The notes beneath the pieces were generated by a model that saw nothing but the letters and a program-made list of their open reading frames with translations, was not told the origin of the DNA and did not search any database. From Streptomyces sp. Edi4 (lineage in GTDB: Bacteria > Actinomycetota > Actinomycetes > Streptomycetales > Streptomycetaceae), in assembly GCF_040253615.1 (NCBI RefSeq), contig NZ_JBEJGY010000004.1, positions 5,084,001 to 5,148,000 on the forward strand: a DNA stretch of 64,000 nucleotides, in the 5' to 3' direction. Shown here piece after piece: positions 35,670 through 43,950 of this stretch (the first letter of the stretch is position 1; each line of letters opens with the position of its first letter). A program made the translations under genes and the position numbers.

Positions 35670-35766
35670 CCGGTACGCGCGGCGACTGGCGAGCGGGGAA
35701 GCGACCCCGGGGGAGCCGTGCGCGGCCTGCCGCAGAGGTGCCGCCCGCCTGGGCACCCCGGGAACC
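35670..35766 (+). ncRNA. ZTP riboswitch (pfl motif) in the glyA leader
   Basis: Two conserved blocks of the pfl/ZTP fold are present in order. GGCGACTGGCGAGCGGG lies near 35681 and ACCCCGGGGGAGCC at 35704-35717. The pseudoknot block CCGCCTGGGCA lies at 35744-35754. The element starts about 120 bases before the glyA ATG, and a GGAGG ribosome site follows it. ZTP riboswitches sense the purine intermediate ZMP/ZTP and raise one-carbon genes such as glyA when folate is short. Helices were matched by eye only. Confidence 0.8.
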
Positions 35767-35789
35767 TGTCAACGGACCCGGAGGACGCC

Positions 35790-37052
35790 ATGAGCCTTCC
35801 CCTTTCCCACCCCGCCCTGCTGAGCGCCGACCCCGAGCTCGCCTCGCTCGTCGCCGCCGAGGAACAGCTCCAGTCGGACACCCTGCGCCTGATACCCAGC
35901 GAGAACTACGTCTCGGCGGCGGTTCTCGAGGCGTCGGGCACGGTGCTCCAGAACAAGTACAGCGAGGGCTATCCGGGGCGGCGCTACTACGAGGGCCAGC
36001 AGAACATCGACAAGATCGAGCGGCTTGCGGTGCTGCGGGCGAAGGCCCTGTTCGGCGTCGAGCACGCCAATGTGCAGCCGTACTCCGGCTCGCCGGCCAA
36101 CCTCGCGGTGTACCTCGCCTTCGCCGAGCCCGGCGACACCGTGATGGGCATGGCCCTGCCGATGGGCGGCCACCTCACGCACGGTTGGGACGTCTCTGCG
36201 ACCGGCCGGTGGTTCCGCGGCGTGCGGTACGGCGTGCGGGCCGACACGGGCCGTGTCGACCTGGACGAGGTGCGCGATCTCGCGCTCAAGGAGCGGCCCA
36301 AGGTGATCTTCTGCGGGGGCACGGCGCTGCCCCGCACGATCGACTTCGCCGCGTTCGCCGAGATCGCGCGGGAGGCGGGCGCGGTGCTCGTCGCGGACGT
36401 CGCGCACATCGCGGGGCTGATCGCGGGCGGGGCGCACCCGTCCCCGGTGCCGTACGCCGATGTCGTCTCGACCACCACGCACAAGACCCTGCGGGGTCCG
36501 CGCGGGGCGATGCTGATGTGCCGCGAGGAGCACGCGAAGGCCATCGACAAGGCGGTCTTCCCCGGGCTCCAGGGCGGGCCGCACAACCAGACGACCGCGG
36601 CGATCGCCGTCGCGCTGCACGAGGCGGCGCAGCCGGCCTTCTGCGCGTACGCCCATCAGGTGGTGGCCAACGCGAAGGCGCTCGCGGACGCGCTCCTCGC
36701 GCGGGGCTTCGATCTGGTGTCCGGCGGCACGGACAACCATCTGATCCTGATGGACCTCACCTCGCGTGACGTCTCCGGCAAGATCGCGGCGAAGGGGCTC
36801 GACCGGGCGGGGATCGTCGTCAACTACAACACCGTCCCCTACGACCCCCGCAAGCCTTTCGATCCGTCCGGGATCCGCATCGGTACGCCGGCCCTGACGT
36901 CGCGGGGGCTGGGGGTCGAGCACATGCCGGTGGTGGCGGAGTGGATCGACCGGGGTGTCGCCGCGGCCCGGGCCGGCGACGAGCCGGCCCTCGCGGCGAT
37001 CCGGGCCGAGGTCACGACCCTCCTGACCGCCCACCCGGCCCCAGCCCTCTGA
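35790..37052 (+). CDS. glyA: Serine hydroxymethyltransferase
   Basis: 420 aa from ATG 35790, with GGAGG five bases upstream. Conserved parts: LRLIPSENYVS, QNKYSEGYPGRRYYEGQQN, the PLP Lys in STTTHKTLRGPRG and NHLILMDLTSRD. It makes glycine and methylene-tetrahydrofolate from serine, feeding FolD, PurN and PurH. The ZTP riboswitch upstream ties its expression to purine-intermediate build-up. Divergent from rocD and followed by a repeat region. Confidence 0.97.
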   Translation: MSLPLSHPALLSADPELASLVAAEEQLQSDTLRLIPSENYVSAAVLEASGTVLQNKYSEGYPGRRYYEGQQNIDKIERLAVLRAKALFGVEHANVQPYSGSPANLAVYLAFAEPGDTVMGMALPMGGHLTHGWDVSATGRWFRGVRYGVRADTGRVDLDEVRDLALKERPKVIFCGGTALPRTIDFAAFAEIAREAGAVLVADVAHIAGLIAGGAHPSPVPYADVVSTTTHKTLRGPRGAMLMCREEHAKAIDKAVFPGLQGGPHNQTTAAIAVALHEAAQPAFCAYAHQVVANAKALADALLARGFDLVSGGTDNHLILMDLTSRDVSGKIAAKGLDRAGIVVNYNTVPYDPRKPFDPSGIRIGTPALTSRGLGVEHMPVVAEWIDRGVAAARAGDEPALAAIRAEVTTLLTAHPAPAL

Positions 37053-37069
37053 CCCGAGGCTCCGCCCCA

Positions 37070-37500
37070 GCCCCCGTCCGCGCCTGAACGGCCTCGTTCT
37101 CAATCTCCCCAAGGGGGTAAGGGCCAGGGGCCCCATGACGGGCTGGGTATGCCTCAGCAGGGGCCCTCTCAGGGGCGCGGGGAACTGCGCGAGGAGCGCC
37201 CACGGCCCGCAGCCGGGGCCCCTGGGGCTCCGCCCCAGACCCCGTTCGGCCTGGACGGCCTCGTTCTCAATCTCCCCCAAGGCGTTAAGGGCCAGGGGCC
37301 CCATGACGGGCTGGGTATGCCTCAGCAGGGGCCCTGTCAGGGGCGGGGGGGAACTGCGCGAGGCGCCCACGGTCCGCAGCCGGGGGCCCTGGGGCTCCGC
37401 CCCAGACCCCGTTCGTGCCTCAACGCGCTCGTCCTCAATCGCCCCCAAGGCCTTATGGGCCAGGGACCCCCAAGACGGGCTGAGGTGTGCCCGGGGCGGG
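37070..37500. repeat. Intergenic tandem repeat of about 168 bp, two and a half copies
   Basis: The word ACGGCCTCGTTCTCAATC recurs at about 37087 and 37254, with a diverged copy near 37421, giving a period of about 168 bases. Each full unit contains the Streptomyces high-copy element GGGGCGCGGGGAACTGCGCG (37172-37191; variant at 37340-37361). Palindromic blocks such as CTGGGGCTCCGCCCCAG are also present. The region (37053-37619) has no gene that I can support. Confidence 0.85.
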
Positions 37501-37619
37501 CCGGCACGAACCCTGCCGGGGGCGGCCACGGGCGGCTCGCGCTGGGAGGGGGGGCCTGTGGGGGCGGTCACAAGTGTGGGGTTTCCGGGGGAGCGCGCGC
37601 ACCTGAGAGAATGATGGGC

Positions 37620-38687
37620 ATGGCCTCCACTCGCCCGCCCGTCGCCCACAGCCACCCGCAGGGACCCGGCTCCGCCACGCGGCAGCGCCCGCGCGTGCTC
37701 TCCGGAATCCAGCCCACCGCGGGCTCGTTCCACCTCGGCAACTACCTCGGCGCGGTCCGCCAGTGGGTGTCGTTGCAGGAGTCGCACGACGCGTTCTACA
37801 TGGTCGTGGACCTCCACGCGATCACCGTCCCGCAGGACCCGGCCGAGCTCCGCGCCAACACCCGGCTCGCCGCCGCGCAGCTGCTCGCCGCCGGTGTCGA
37901 CCCGGAGCGCTGCACGCTCTTCATCCAGAGCCACGTGCCCGAGCACGCCCAGCTCGCCTGGATCATGAACTGCCTGGCCGGTTTCGGCGAGGCCAGCCGG
38001 ATGACCCAGTTCAAGGACAAGTCGGCCAAGCAGGGCGCGGGCAACGCGACCGTGGGCCTGTTCACGTACCCGATCCTCCAGGTCGCGGACATCCTCCTGT
38101 ACCAGGCCCACCAGGTCCCGGTCGGCGAGGACCAGCGCCAGCACATCGAGCTCACCCGTGACCTCGCCGAGCGCTTCAACGGCCGCTTCGGCGACACGTT
38201 CACCGTCCCGGAGCCGTACATCCTCAAGGAGACGGCGAAGATCTACGACCTCCAGGACCCGTCGATCAAGATGAGCAAGTCGGCCTCGACGCCTAAGGGG
38301 CTCATCAACCTGCTCGACGAGCCGAAGACGACGGCCAAGAAGGTCAAGAGCGCGGTCACCGACACGGACACGGTGATCAAGTACGACACCGAGAACAAGC
38401 CGGGTGTCTCCAACCTGCTGACCATCTACTCGACGCTGACCGGCCGCACGATCGCCGAGCTCGAAGCGGACTACGAGGGCAAGATGTACGGCGCGCTCAA
38501 GACCGACCTCGCCGAGGTGATGGTGGAGTTCGTCACCCCCTTCCGCACCCGTACGCAGCAGTATCTGGACGACCCCGAGTCGCTGGACGCACTGCTCGCC
38601 AAGGGCGCGGAGAAGGCCCGCGCGGTCGCCGCCGAGACGCTGGCGACGGCGTACGACAAGGTCGGCATGCTGCCCGCCAAGCACTGA
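37620..38687 (+). CDS. trpS: Tryptophanyl-tRNA synthetase
   Basis: 355 aa from ATG 37620; in-frame ATGs at 37611 and 37614 are also possible, and GAGAGA fits the second best. The class I signatures are FHLGNYLG (HIGH-like) and IKMSKSA (KMSKS). VDLHAITVPQ, GFGEASRMTQFKDKS and PVGEDQRQHIELTRDLAERF are typical of bacterial TrpRS. It charges tRNA-Trp. The N-terminal 27 residues are an extension beyond the usual start. A hairpin follows. Confidence 0.96.
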   Translation: MASTRPPVAHSHPQGPGSATRQRPRVLSGIQPTAGSFHLGNYLGAVRQWVSLQESHDAFYMVVDLHAITVPQDPAELRANTRLAAAQLLAAGVDPERCTLFIQSHVPEHAQLAWIMNCLAGFGEASRMTQFKDKSAKQGAGNATVGLFTYPILQVADILLYQAHQVPVGEDQRQHIELTRDLAERFNGRFGDTFTVPEPYILKETAKIYDLQDPSIKMSKSASTPKGLINLLDEPKTTAKKVKSAVTDTDTVIKYDTENKPGVSNLLTIYSTLTGRTIAELEADYEGKMYGALKTDLAEVMVEFVTPFRTRTQQYLDDPESLDALLAKGAEKARAVAAETLATAYDKVGMLPAKH

Positions 38688-38718
38688 CACCGCCCCGGGC
38701 GCGCCCCTGACCGGCCAC

Positions 38719-38752
38719 GCTCCGGCCACCGCCACACCGGTGTGGCCGGAGC
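38719..38752 (+). terminator. Terminator after trpS
   Basis: GCTCCGGCCAC and its complement form an 11-base stem around a palindromic inner loop (CCACACCGGTGTGG). Confidence 0.7.
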
Positions 38753-38832
38753 CCGGCCCCGGCCTCTGGTCAGGGGGCGCCGGGGCCGTCACACTGCACA
38801 CCAGCAACCACCACAGCACGGAGGAGAACGAC

Positions 38833-39411
38833 GTGGGGACCGTAACGCTCGGCGTTTCGATCGCGGTCCCGGAGCCTTACGGCAGCCTGCTCCAGGAGCG
38901 GCGCGCGGGCTTCGGTGACCCCGCCGCGCACGGCATCCCCACGCACATCACGCTGCTGCCGCCGCACGAGGTCGAGGCGGAGTGCCTGCCGGAGATCGAG
39001 TCGCATCTGGCCTCGGTCGCGGCCGAGGGCCGCGCGTTCACGATGCGCCTCGCCGGCACGGGCACCTTCCGCCCGCTCTCGCCGGTCGTCTTCGTCAAGG
39101 TCAGCGAGGGCGCGGGCGAGTGCGCGTGGCTCCAGCAGCGGGTGCGGGACGAGGCGGGCCCGCTGGTGCGCGAGCTCCAGTTCCCCTACCACCCCCACGT
39201 CACGGTGGCGCACGGCATCTCGGACGAGGCGATGGACCTGGCGTACGCGTCCCTTGCCCAGTTCTCCGCGTCCTGGACGTGCGGCGGGTTCGCCCTCTAC
39301 GAGCAGGGCGCCGACGGGGTGTGGCGCAAGCTGCGCGACTACCCCTTCGGCATCGGGGCGCTCGGCGTCCCGGCCCAGGGCGCCTGCCTGGACCACCCTT
39401 CGCTGCGCTAG
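38833..39411 (+). CDS. 2'-5' RNA ligase family protein (2H phosphoesterase)
   Basis: 192 aa from GTG 38833 after GGAGGAGAA. The two HxT motifs that define the family are visible: THITLLPPH and HVTVAHG, separated by about 85 residues. Members cleave or join 2'-5' or cyclic phosphodiester bonds in RNA or nucleotides. Length fits LigT/ThpR-like proteins. It follows trpS on the same strand after a terminator, so it likely has its own promoter. Its end is close to the convergent dprE2. Confidence 0.88.
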   Translation: MGTVTLGVSIAVPEPYGSLLQERRAGFGDPAAHGIPTHITLLPPHEVEAECLPEIESHLASVAAEGRAFTMRLAGTGTFRPLSPVVFVKVSEGAGECAWLQQRVRDEAGPLVRELQFPYHPHVTVAHGISDEAMDLAYASLAQFSASWTCGGFALYEQGADGVWRKLRDYPFGIGALGVPAQGACLDHPSLR

Positions 39412-39417
39412 CGCGGC

Positions 39418-40173
39418 CTAAACCGGCAGCCGCCGGAACACCCCGCGCGGCACGTGCCGCAGCGCCGACATCACCACCCGCAGCGCCCCCGGCACCCACA
39501 CCAGCTCCGAGCGCCTGCGCAGCCCCGTCTCGATGGCCAGGGCCACCGCCTCCGGCGTGGTGGCGAGCGGCGCCTCGGCCAGGCCCGCCGTCATCTTCGT
39601 ACGCACGAATCCGGGGCGTACGACCATGACGTGCACCCCGCTGTCGTGCAGCGCGTCGCCGAGGCCCTGTGCGAACGCGTCGAGGCCCGCCTTGCTCGAC
39701 CCGTAGATGAAGTTGCCGCGCCGGGCGCGTTCGCCGGCCACCGACGACAGCACGACCAGCGAGCCGTGGCCCTGGGCCTGGAGGGCCTTGGCGCAGATGA
39801 GCCCGGCCGATACCGCGCCGGTGTAGTTGGTGCCCGCGACCCGCACCGCCGCCATCGGCTCGCTCTCGTCGCGGGCCTGGTCGCCGAGCACCCCGAACGC
39901 GAGCAGCACCATGTCGATGTCGCCCTCGGCGAAGACCTTCCCGAGCGCGACCTCGTGCGCGGCGCAGTCCAGCGCGTCGAAGTCGAGCGTGCGCACGTCC
40001 GCGCCGAGGCGGCGCAGACCGGCCGCCGCCGAGTCCAGCGCGGGTGAGGAGCGCCCCGCGAGCCAGACCGTGCGGGTGCGCCGGGCCACCAGCCGGCGGG
40101 CGGTGGCGAGGGCGATCTCGGATGTGCCGCCGAGCACGAGCAGCGACTGCGGGGTGCCGAACGCGTCCTTCAT
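39418..40173 (-). CDS. dprE2: Decaprenylphospho-beta-D-erythro-pentofuranosid-2-ulose 2-reductase
   Basis: 251 aa, a short-chain dehydrogenase with LLVLGGTSEIALATARRL at the N-terminus (NAD site) and the catalytic Ser in VVLSSVAGERARRGNF. The Tyr/Lys pair lies in YGSSKAGLDAFAQGLG. It reduces the keto intermediate made by DprE1 to form decaprenylphosphoryl-arabinose. The gene follows dprE1 by 95 bases on the same strand. The frame and motifs match mycobacterial Rv3791 as I remember it. Confidence 0.9.
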   Translation of the reverse strand: MKDAFGTPQSLLVLGGTSEIALATARRLVARRTRTVWLAGRSSPALDSAAAGLRRLGADVRTLDFDALDCAAHEVALGKVFAEGDIDMVLLAFGVLGDQARDESEPMAAVRVAGTNYTGAVSAGLICAKALQAQGHGSLVVLSSVAGERARRGNFIYGSSKAGLDAFAQGLGDALHDSGVHVMVVRPGFVRTKMTAGLAEAPLATTPEAVALAIETGLRRRSELVWVPGALRVVMSALRHVPRGVFRRLPV

Positions 40174-40268
40174 CAGGGCTCCTTGGGGTGGTGGGGTGGG
40201 GAGAGGTCGCGGGCCGCGCCCGGTGTCCGGCCGAACGCCCGGGCCCACGCGCCGGCGTCCGGCACCTG

Positions 40269-41678
40269 TCACAGGCCCAGGCGCCGGCTCAGGTCGGACG
40301 TGAAGACGCCGCGCGGGTCCAACTCGGCCCGCAGTGCCCGGAATTGGGGCAGCAGCGGATACATGTGCGCCACCAGCTCCGGGCGCAGCCGCGCGTCCTT
40401 GGCCAGGTAGACGCGCCCGCCCGCGCCCGCCACGTCCTCGTCGAGTTCGTCCAGGAGGGCGCCGAGGCCCGGCAGGTTCGCGGGGATGTCCAGGGCCAGC
40501 GTCCAGCCGGGGAGGGGAAAGGACAGCCAGCCGGGGTCGGCCTCGCCGAAGCGTTTCAGGACGGCGAGGAAGGAGGGGCAGCCGTGCCGGGAGATGCGCC
40601 GCACGATGGCCCGCAGGGCGTCCTCCTGCCCGTACCCGACGACGAACTGGTACTGCACGAAGCCGCCGCGCCCGTAGACGCGGTTCCAGTGCGGCACCCC
40701 GTCGAGCGGGTGGAAGAACGCCGGGATGGGCTGGAGTTCGCCCGTGCGGTGCCTGGGCGCCCTGCGGTACCAGTACTCGTTGAAGGCCGCCACACTGGAG
40801 CGGCCGAGCAGCCCTTCGGGCAGGAAGGACGGCGCGGCCGGCAGCCGGCGGGGCCGGAAGGCGAGCGGGGCGCGGGCGGCGCGGGGCGGCAGCATGTCGA
40901 GCGGCGCGTGCTCGCCCCGGGTCAGTACCGAGCGCCCCATCGCGGCGCCCCGAGCGAGCAGGTCGATCCATGCCACCGAGTAGCGGTAGCGATGGTCCCC
41001 CGCTTCGAGCCGCGTCATCAAGTCGTCCAGATCCACCGCGCGTTCGGTGTCCACGGCCATCAACGACGTCTGGACGGGGTGCAGTTGAAGGGTGGCCCGC
41101 AGGATCACGCCCGTCAGGCCCATGCCGCCGGCCGTCGCCTCGAAGAGCTCGCTGTCCGCGGTGACGGTGCGTACCGTGCCGTCGGCCAGCAGCAGTTCCA
41201 GGGCGCGGACATGGCGGGTGAAGGAGCCGGAGACGTGGTGGTTCTTGCCGTGGATGTCGGCGCCGATCGCGCCGCCGACCGTGACGTAGCGGGTGCCGGG
41301 GGTGACGGGGACGAACCAGCCGAGCGGCAGCAGCACCTCCATCAGGCGGTGCAGGCTCACGCCCGCGTCGCAGACGACGACGCCCGCCTCGACGTCCAGG
41401 GTGCGGATGCGGTCGAGTCCGGTCATGTCGAGGACCGCGCCGCCCGCGTTCTGCGCGGCGTCCCCGTACGCCCGGCCGAGGCCCCGGGCGATCGTGCCGC
41501 GCGCCCCGCACGCCCGCACGGCGTCCGCCGCCTCCTCGTAGGTGCGCGGGCGCAGCAGACGGGCGGCGGTGGGGGCGGTGCGGCCCCAGCCGCTCACGGA
41601 CGTCGGCGGGCCGGGGGGCGCGGGCACGGGCGCCGTGTCGGGCGCCGTGTTGGGGGACGGTGACGTGTCGGGGGACAT
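40269..41678 (-). CDS. dprE1: Decaprenylphosphoryl-beta-D-ribose 2-oxidase
   Basis: 469 aa from ATG 41678, with a 25-residue Pro/Ala-rich extension. FAD-binding parts: RGLGRAYGDAAQNAGGAVLD, VTPGTRYVTVGGAIGADIHG (with HGKNHH) and GGMGLTGVI. The FAD/active-site Lys is in YLAKDAR. In mycobacteria the drug-reactive Cys387 lies in WNICVDFP; here the aligned word is WTLALDIP, so the Cys is Ala. It oxidises decaprenylphosphoryl-ribose and works with DprE2. Divergent from the PAP2-UbiA-GtrA operon. Confidence 0.93.
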   Translation of the reverse strand: MSPDTSPSPNTAPDTAPVPAPPGPPTSVSGWGRTAPTAARLLRPRTYEEAADAVRACGARGTIARGLGRAYGDAAQNAGGAVLDMTGLDRIRTLDVEAGVVVCDAGVSLHRLMEVLLPLGWFVPVTPGTRYVTVGGAIGADIHGKNHHVSGSFTRHVRALELLLADGTVRTVTADSELFEATAGGMGLTGVILRATLQLHPVQTSLMAVDTERAVDLDDLMTRLEAGDHRYRYSVAWIDLLARGAAMGRSVLTRGEHAPLDMLPPRAARAPLAFRPRRLPAAPSFLPEGLLGRSSVAAFNEYWYRRAPRHRTGELQPIPAFFHPLDGVPHWNRVYGRGGFVQYQFVVGYGQEDALRAIVRRISRHGCPSFLAVLKRFGEADPGWLSFPLPGWTLALDIPANLPGLGALLDELDEDVAGAGGRVYLAKDARLRPELVAHMYPLLPQFRALRAELDPRGVFTSDLSRRLGL

Positions 41679-41808
41679 GAATGTGACCGTATCGCCTCTC
41701 TCATCCCCTTTGTCTTAGTCACGCGCGGTTGTCTCGGCGGCGCGCGTCCCCCGCCCGGCCGCGCGCGCCCCTCGTCGGCCGTGCCCGGCCGTGCGGCGCG
41801 GGCAAGCC

Positions 41809-41859
41809 CGGGGTGCGTAAGTCACTCACCCCGATAATCACTCAGCGAAACGGGTGATT
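41809..41859. promoter_or_regulatory. Two adjacent inverted repeats between dprE1 and the PAP2 gene
   Basis: CGGGGTG/CACCCCG (41809-41833) and AATCAC/GTGATT (41836-41859) lie in the 288-base divergent gap. The gap is otherwise GC-rich and holds no gene. They could be operators or early terminators. Confidence 0.35.
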
Positions 41860-41966
41860 GCCCGGGTGTCAGCCCCATTTGTCCCGTATTCGTCCCCTCG
41901 GGCGCAGCAGAGTCGCCGGTGGCCTGGGCCAGTTGGCGGGCCGACGTCAGGGAAGAGGGGTGGCAG

Positions 41967-42506
41967 ATGCACAAGCCGTCGTACGCCGACGCCGAGCGGC
42001 GGCTCCTGGCCGCGCTGCGCGACTGCGCCAGGGACCCACAGGTGGCCGCCGGCGCCCGCGCGCTGTCCTTCGCCGGGGAGCACGGCGCGCTCTGGCTGGC
42101 GGCCGGGCTCGCCGGGGCCGTGGCCGACCGGCACCGGCGAGCGGCCTGGCTGCGTGCGACCGCCCTGGTCGCGGGGGCCCACCTCGCCAGCATGGGCGTC
42201 AAACGGGTGGTGCGCAGACCCCGGCCGCTCCTGGCGGGGGCCGAGCCCCTGGTGCCCACCGCTGGGCGGCACTCCTTTCCCAGCTCGCACGCCAGCTCGG
42301 CGGCGGCCGCATGCGTCGCCTACGGGGCCCTGCGCCCGGTGGGCGCGCGTCTCGTGCCGCCGCTCGCCGCCGCGGTGTGCGTGTCCCGTCTGGTCGCCGG
42401 GGTCCACTATCCGAGCGACATCGCCGCGGGCGCCCTGCTCGGCGGTGTCACCGCGCGGGCCGGCGCGGCCTGGATGCGCGGGCCGCTCGAAGGGAGCCGC
42501 CGATGA
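41967..42506 (+). CDS. PAP2-family phosphatase, likely decaprenylphosphoryl-5-phosphoribose phosphatase
   Basis: 179 aa from ATG 41967 after GAAGAGGGG. The three PAP2 motifs are present: KRVVRRPRP, SFPSSHASS and SRLVAGVHYPSD. Membrane helices are short and few. It matches the mycobacterial phosphatase (Rv3807c) that removes the 5-phosphate of decaprenylphosphoryl-phosphoribose before DprE1 acts. It overlaps the UbiA gene by ATGA. Confidence 0.85.
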   Translation: MHKPSYADAERRLLAALRDCARDPQVAAGARALSFAGEHGALWLAAGLAGAVADRHRRAAWLRATALVAGAHLASMGVKRVVRRPRPLLAGAEPLVPTAGRHSFPSSHASSAAAACVAYGALRPVGARLVPPLAAAVCVSRLVAGVHYPSDIAAGALLGGVTARAGAAWMRGPLEGSRR

Positions 42507-43459
42507 CCGAGCCCGGCGTGGTCATCCTCGACGAATCCGGAGCGGGCGCGGGCGCGGCGACGGCCCCTCGGCGCCTGCTCGCGCTACCGGGCGCCCTCGT
42601 GCGTACCGCGCGCCCCCGCCAGTGGATCAAGAATCTGCTCGTGGTGGCCGCCCCCGCCGCCGCCGGACGGCTGCGCGACCCGCACGTGGTGGTCCGACTC
42701 GCCCTGGTCTTCTGCCTGTTCACCGCTGCGGCCGCCGCCGTCTACCTCATCAACGACGCCCGCGACGCCGAGGCCGACCGCGCCCACCCCGACAAGCGCC
42801 ACCGCCCGGTCGCGGCGGGCCTGGTACCGGTGGGCGCCGCCTACGCCACCGGCGCCGTCCTCGCCGTGCTCGCGCCGCTGTGCGCCGCGCTGACCTGCAA
42901 CGCGATGACGGCCACGCTCCTGTCCGCGTACCTGGTCATGCAGCTCGCGTACTGCGTCAAGCTCAAACACGTCCTCGTCGTCGATCTGGTGGTGGTCACC
43001 AGCGGCTTCCTGATGCGGGCGATGACCGGCGGCGTCGCGCTCGGCATCCCGCTGTCGCGCTGGTTCCTGATCACCGCCGGGTTCGGCGCGCTGTTCATGG
43101 TCTCCGCCAAGCGCTACTCCGAAGCCCTCAGGATGGAGGGCAAGGGCGCGGCGACCCGCGCGCTGCTCGACGCCTACACCACCGGCTATCTGCGCTTCGT
43201 GTGGCAGCTCGCCGCCGGCGTCGCCGTCCTGGCCTACTGCATGTGGGCGCTGGAGGCCGGCGGGATGGTCAAGGGGTCGCTGCTGCCCTGGCGCCAGCTG
43301 TCGATGGTCCCCTTCATCGGGGCGATCCTGCGCTACGCGGTCTTCGCCGACCGGGGCAGCGCAGGCGCGCCCGAGGACGTCGTCCTGCACGACCGCGCGC
43401 TCGCGGTCATCGGCCTGTCCTGGATCGCCCTGTACGCGCTCGCGGTGGCGGGCCTGTGA
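42503..43459 (+). CDS. UbiA-type decaprenyl-phosphate phosphoribosyltransferase
   Basis: 318 aa with about eight membrane helices. The prenyltransferase metal site reads YLINDARDAEADRAHP, and KRHRPVAAG follows. This closely resembles the mycobacterial enzyme (Rv3806c) that moves phosphoribose from PRPP to decaprenyl phosphate. It is the first committed step of decaprenylphosphoryl-arabinose synthesis. Translation is coupled to the PAP2 gene (ATGA) and to the GtrA gene (GTGA). Confidence 0.9.
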   Translation: MTEPGVVILDESGAGAGAATAPRRLLALPGALVRTARPRQWIKNLLVVAAPAAAGRLRDPHVVVRLALVFCLFTAAAAAVYLINDARDAEADRAHPDKRHRPVAAGLVPVGAAYATGAVLAVLAPLCAALTCNAMTATLLSAYLVMQLAYCVKLKHVLVVDLVVVTSGFLMRAMTGGVALGIPLSRWFLITAGFGALFMVSAKRYSEALRMEGKGAATRALLDAYTTGYLRFVWQLAAGVAVLAYCMWALEAGGMVKGSLLPWRQLSMVPFIGAILRYAVFADRGSAGAPEDVVLHDRALAVIGLSWIALYALAVAGL

Positions 43460-43950
43460 GCGTCACCAGGTCCGAGGTGATCGGGTTCGCGCTGGCCGGG
43501 ATCTGCGCGTACGCCGTGGACCTCGGGCTCTTCGTGTGGCTGCGCTCCGGGCTCGGCTGGGACCCGGTCACCGCCAAGTCCCTCTCGTTCGTGGGCGGTT
43601 GCACCCTGGCCTACCTCGGCAACGCGTTCGGCACCTACCGGGGCCGCCGCGCAGGGCGGCGCGCCTACGCCGTGTTCCTCGCCGTGAACCTCGCGGGCGC
43701 CCTCGTCCAGCTCCTGTGCATCGCCGTGACGCACTACGGCCTCGGCCTGACCTCCGCGCGCGCCGACACCCTCTCGGGAGCCGTCCTCGGCATGGCGCTC
43801 GCCACCTGCCTGCGCTTCTGGGGAACGAGAACCCTGGTCTTCGGCGCGGCCCCCGACGCCGGGCGCGGCGCCAGGACGCCCGACGACACGCCCCGGCCTC
43901 GGGGACACGGCGGGGCCGGAGAGGGTAGTCGTACGTCATGGACTGGCTGA
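43456..43950 (+). CDS. GtrA-family membrane protein
   Basis: 164 aa with four membrane helices: VIGFALAGICAYAVDLGLFV, the second with SFVGGCTLAYLGNAFGTY, AYAVFLAVNLAGALVQLLCI and LSGAVLGMALATCLRF. A hydrophilic tail of about 25 residues follows. In mycobacteria the GtrA-like Rv3789 lies in the same gene set and has been proposed to act in transfer of decaprenylphosphoryl-arabinose across the membrane. It starts at a GTG overlapping the UbiA stop. Confidence 0.85.
   Translation: MSVTRSEVIGFALAGICAYAVDLGLFVWLRSGLGWDPVTAKSLSFVGGCTLAYLGNAFGTYRGRRAGRRAYAVFLAVNLAGALVQLLCIAVTHYGLGLTSARADTLSGAVLGMALATCLRFWGTRTLVFGAAPDAGRGARTPDDTPRPRGHGGAGEGSRTSWTG

Noticed and set aside
35769..38819. A 1016-aa minus-strand frame over glyA and trpS
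   Set aside because: It runs antisense through two certain genes and the repeat array, has no ribosome site and only low-complexity sequence.
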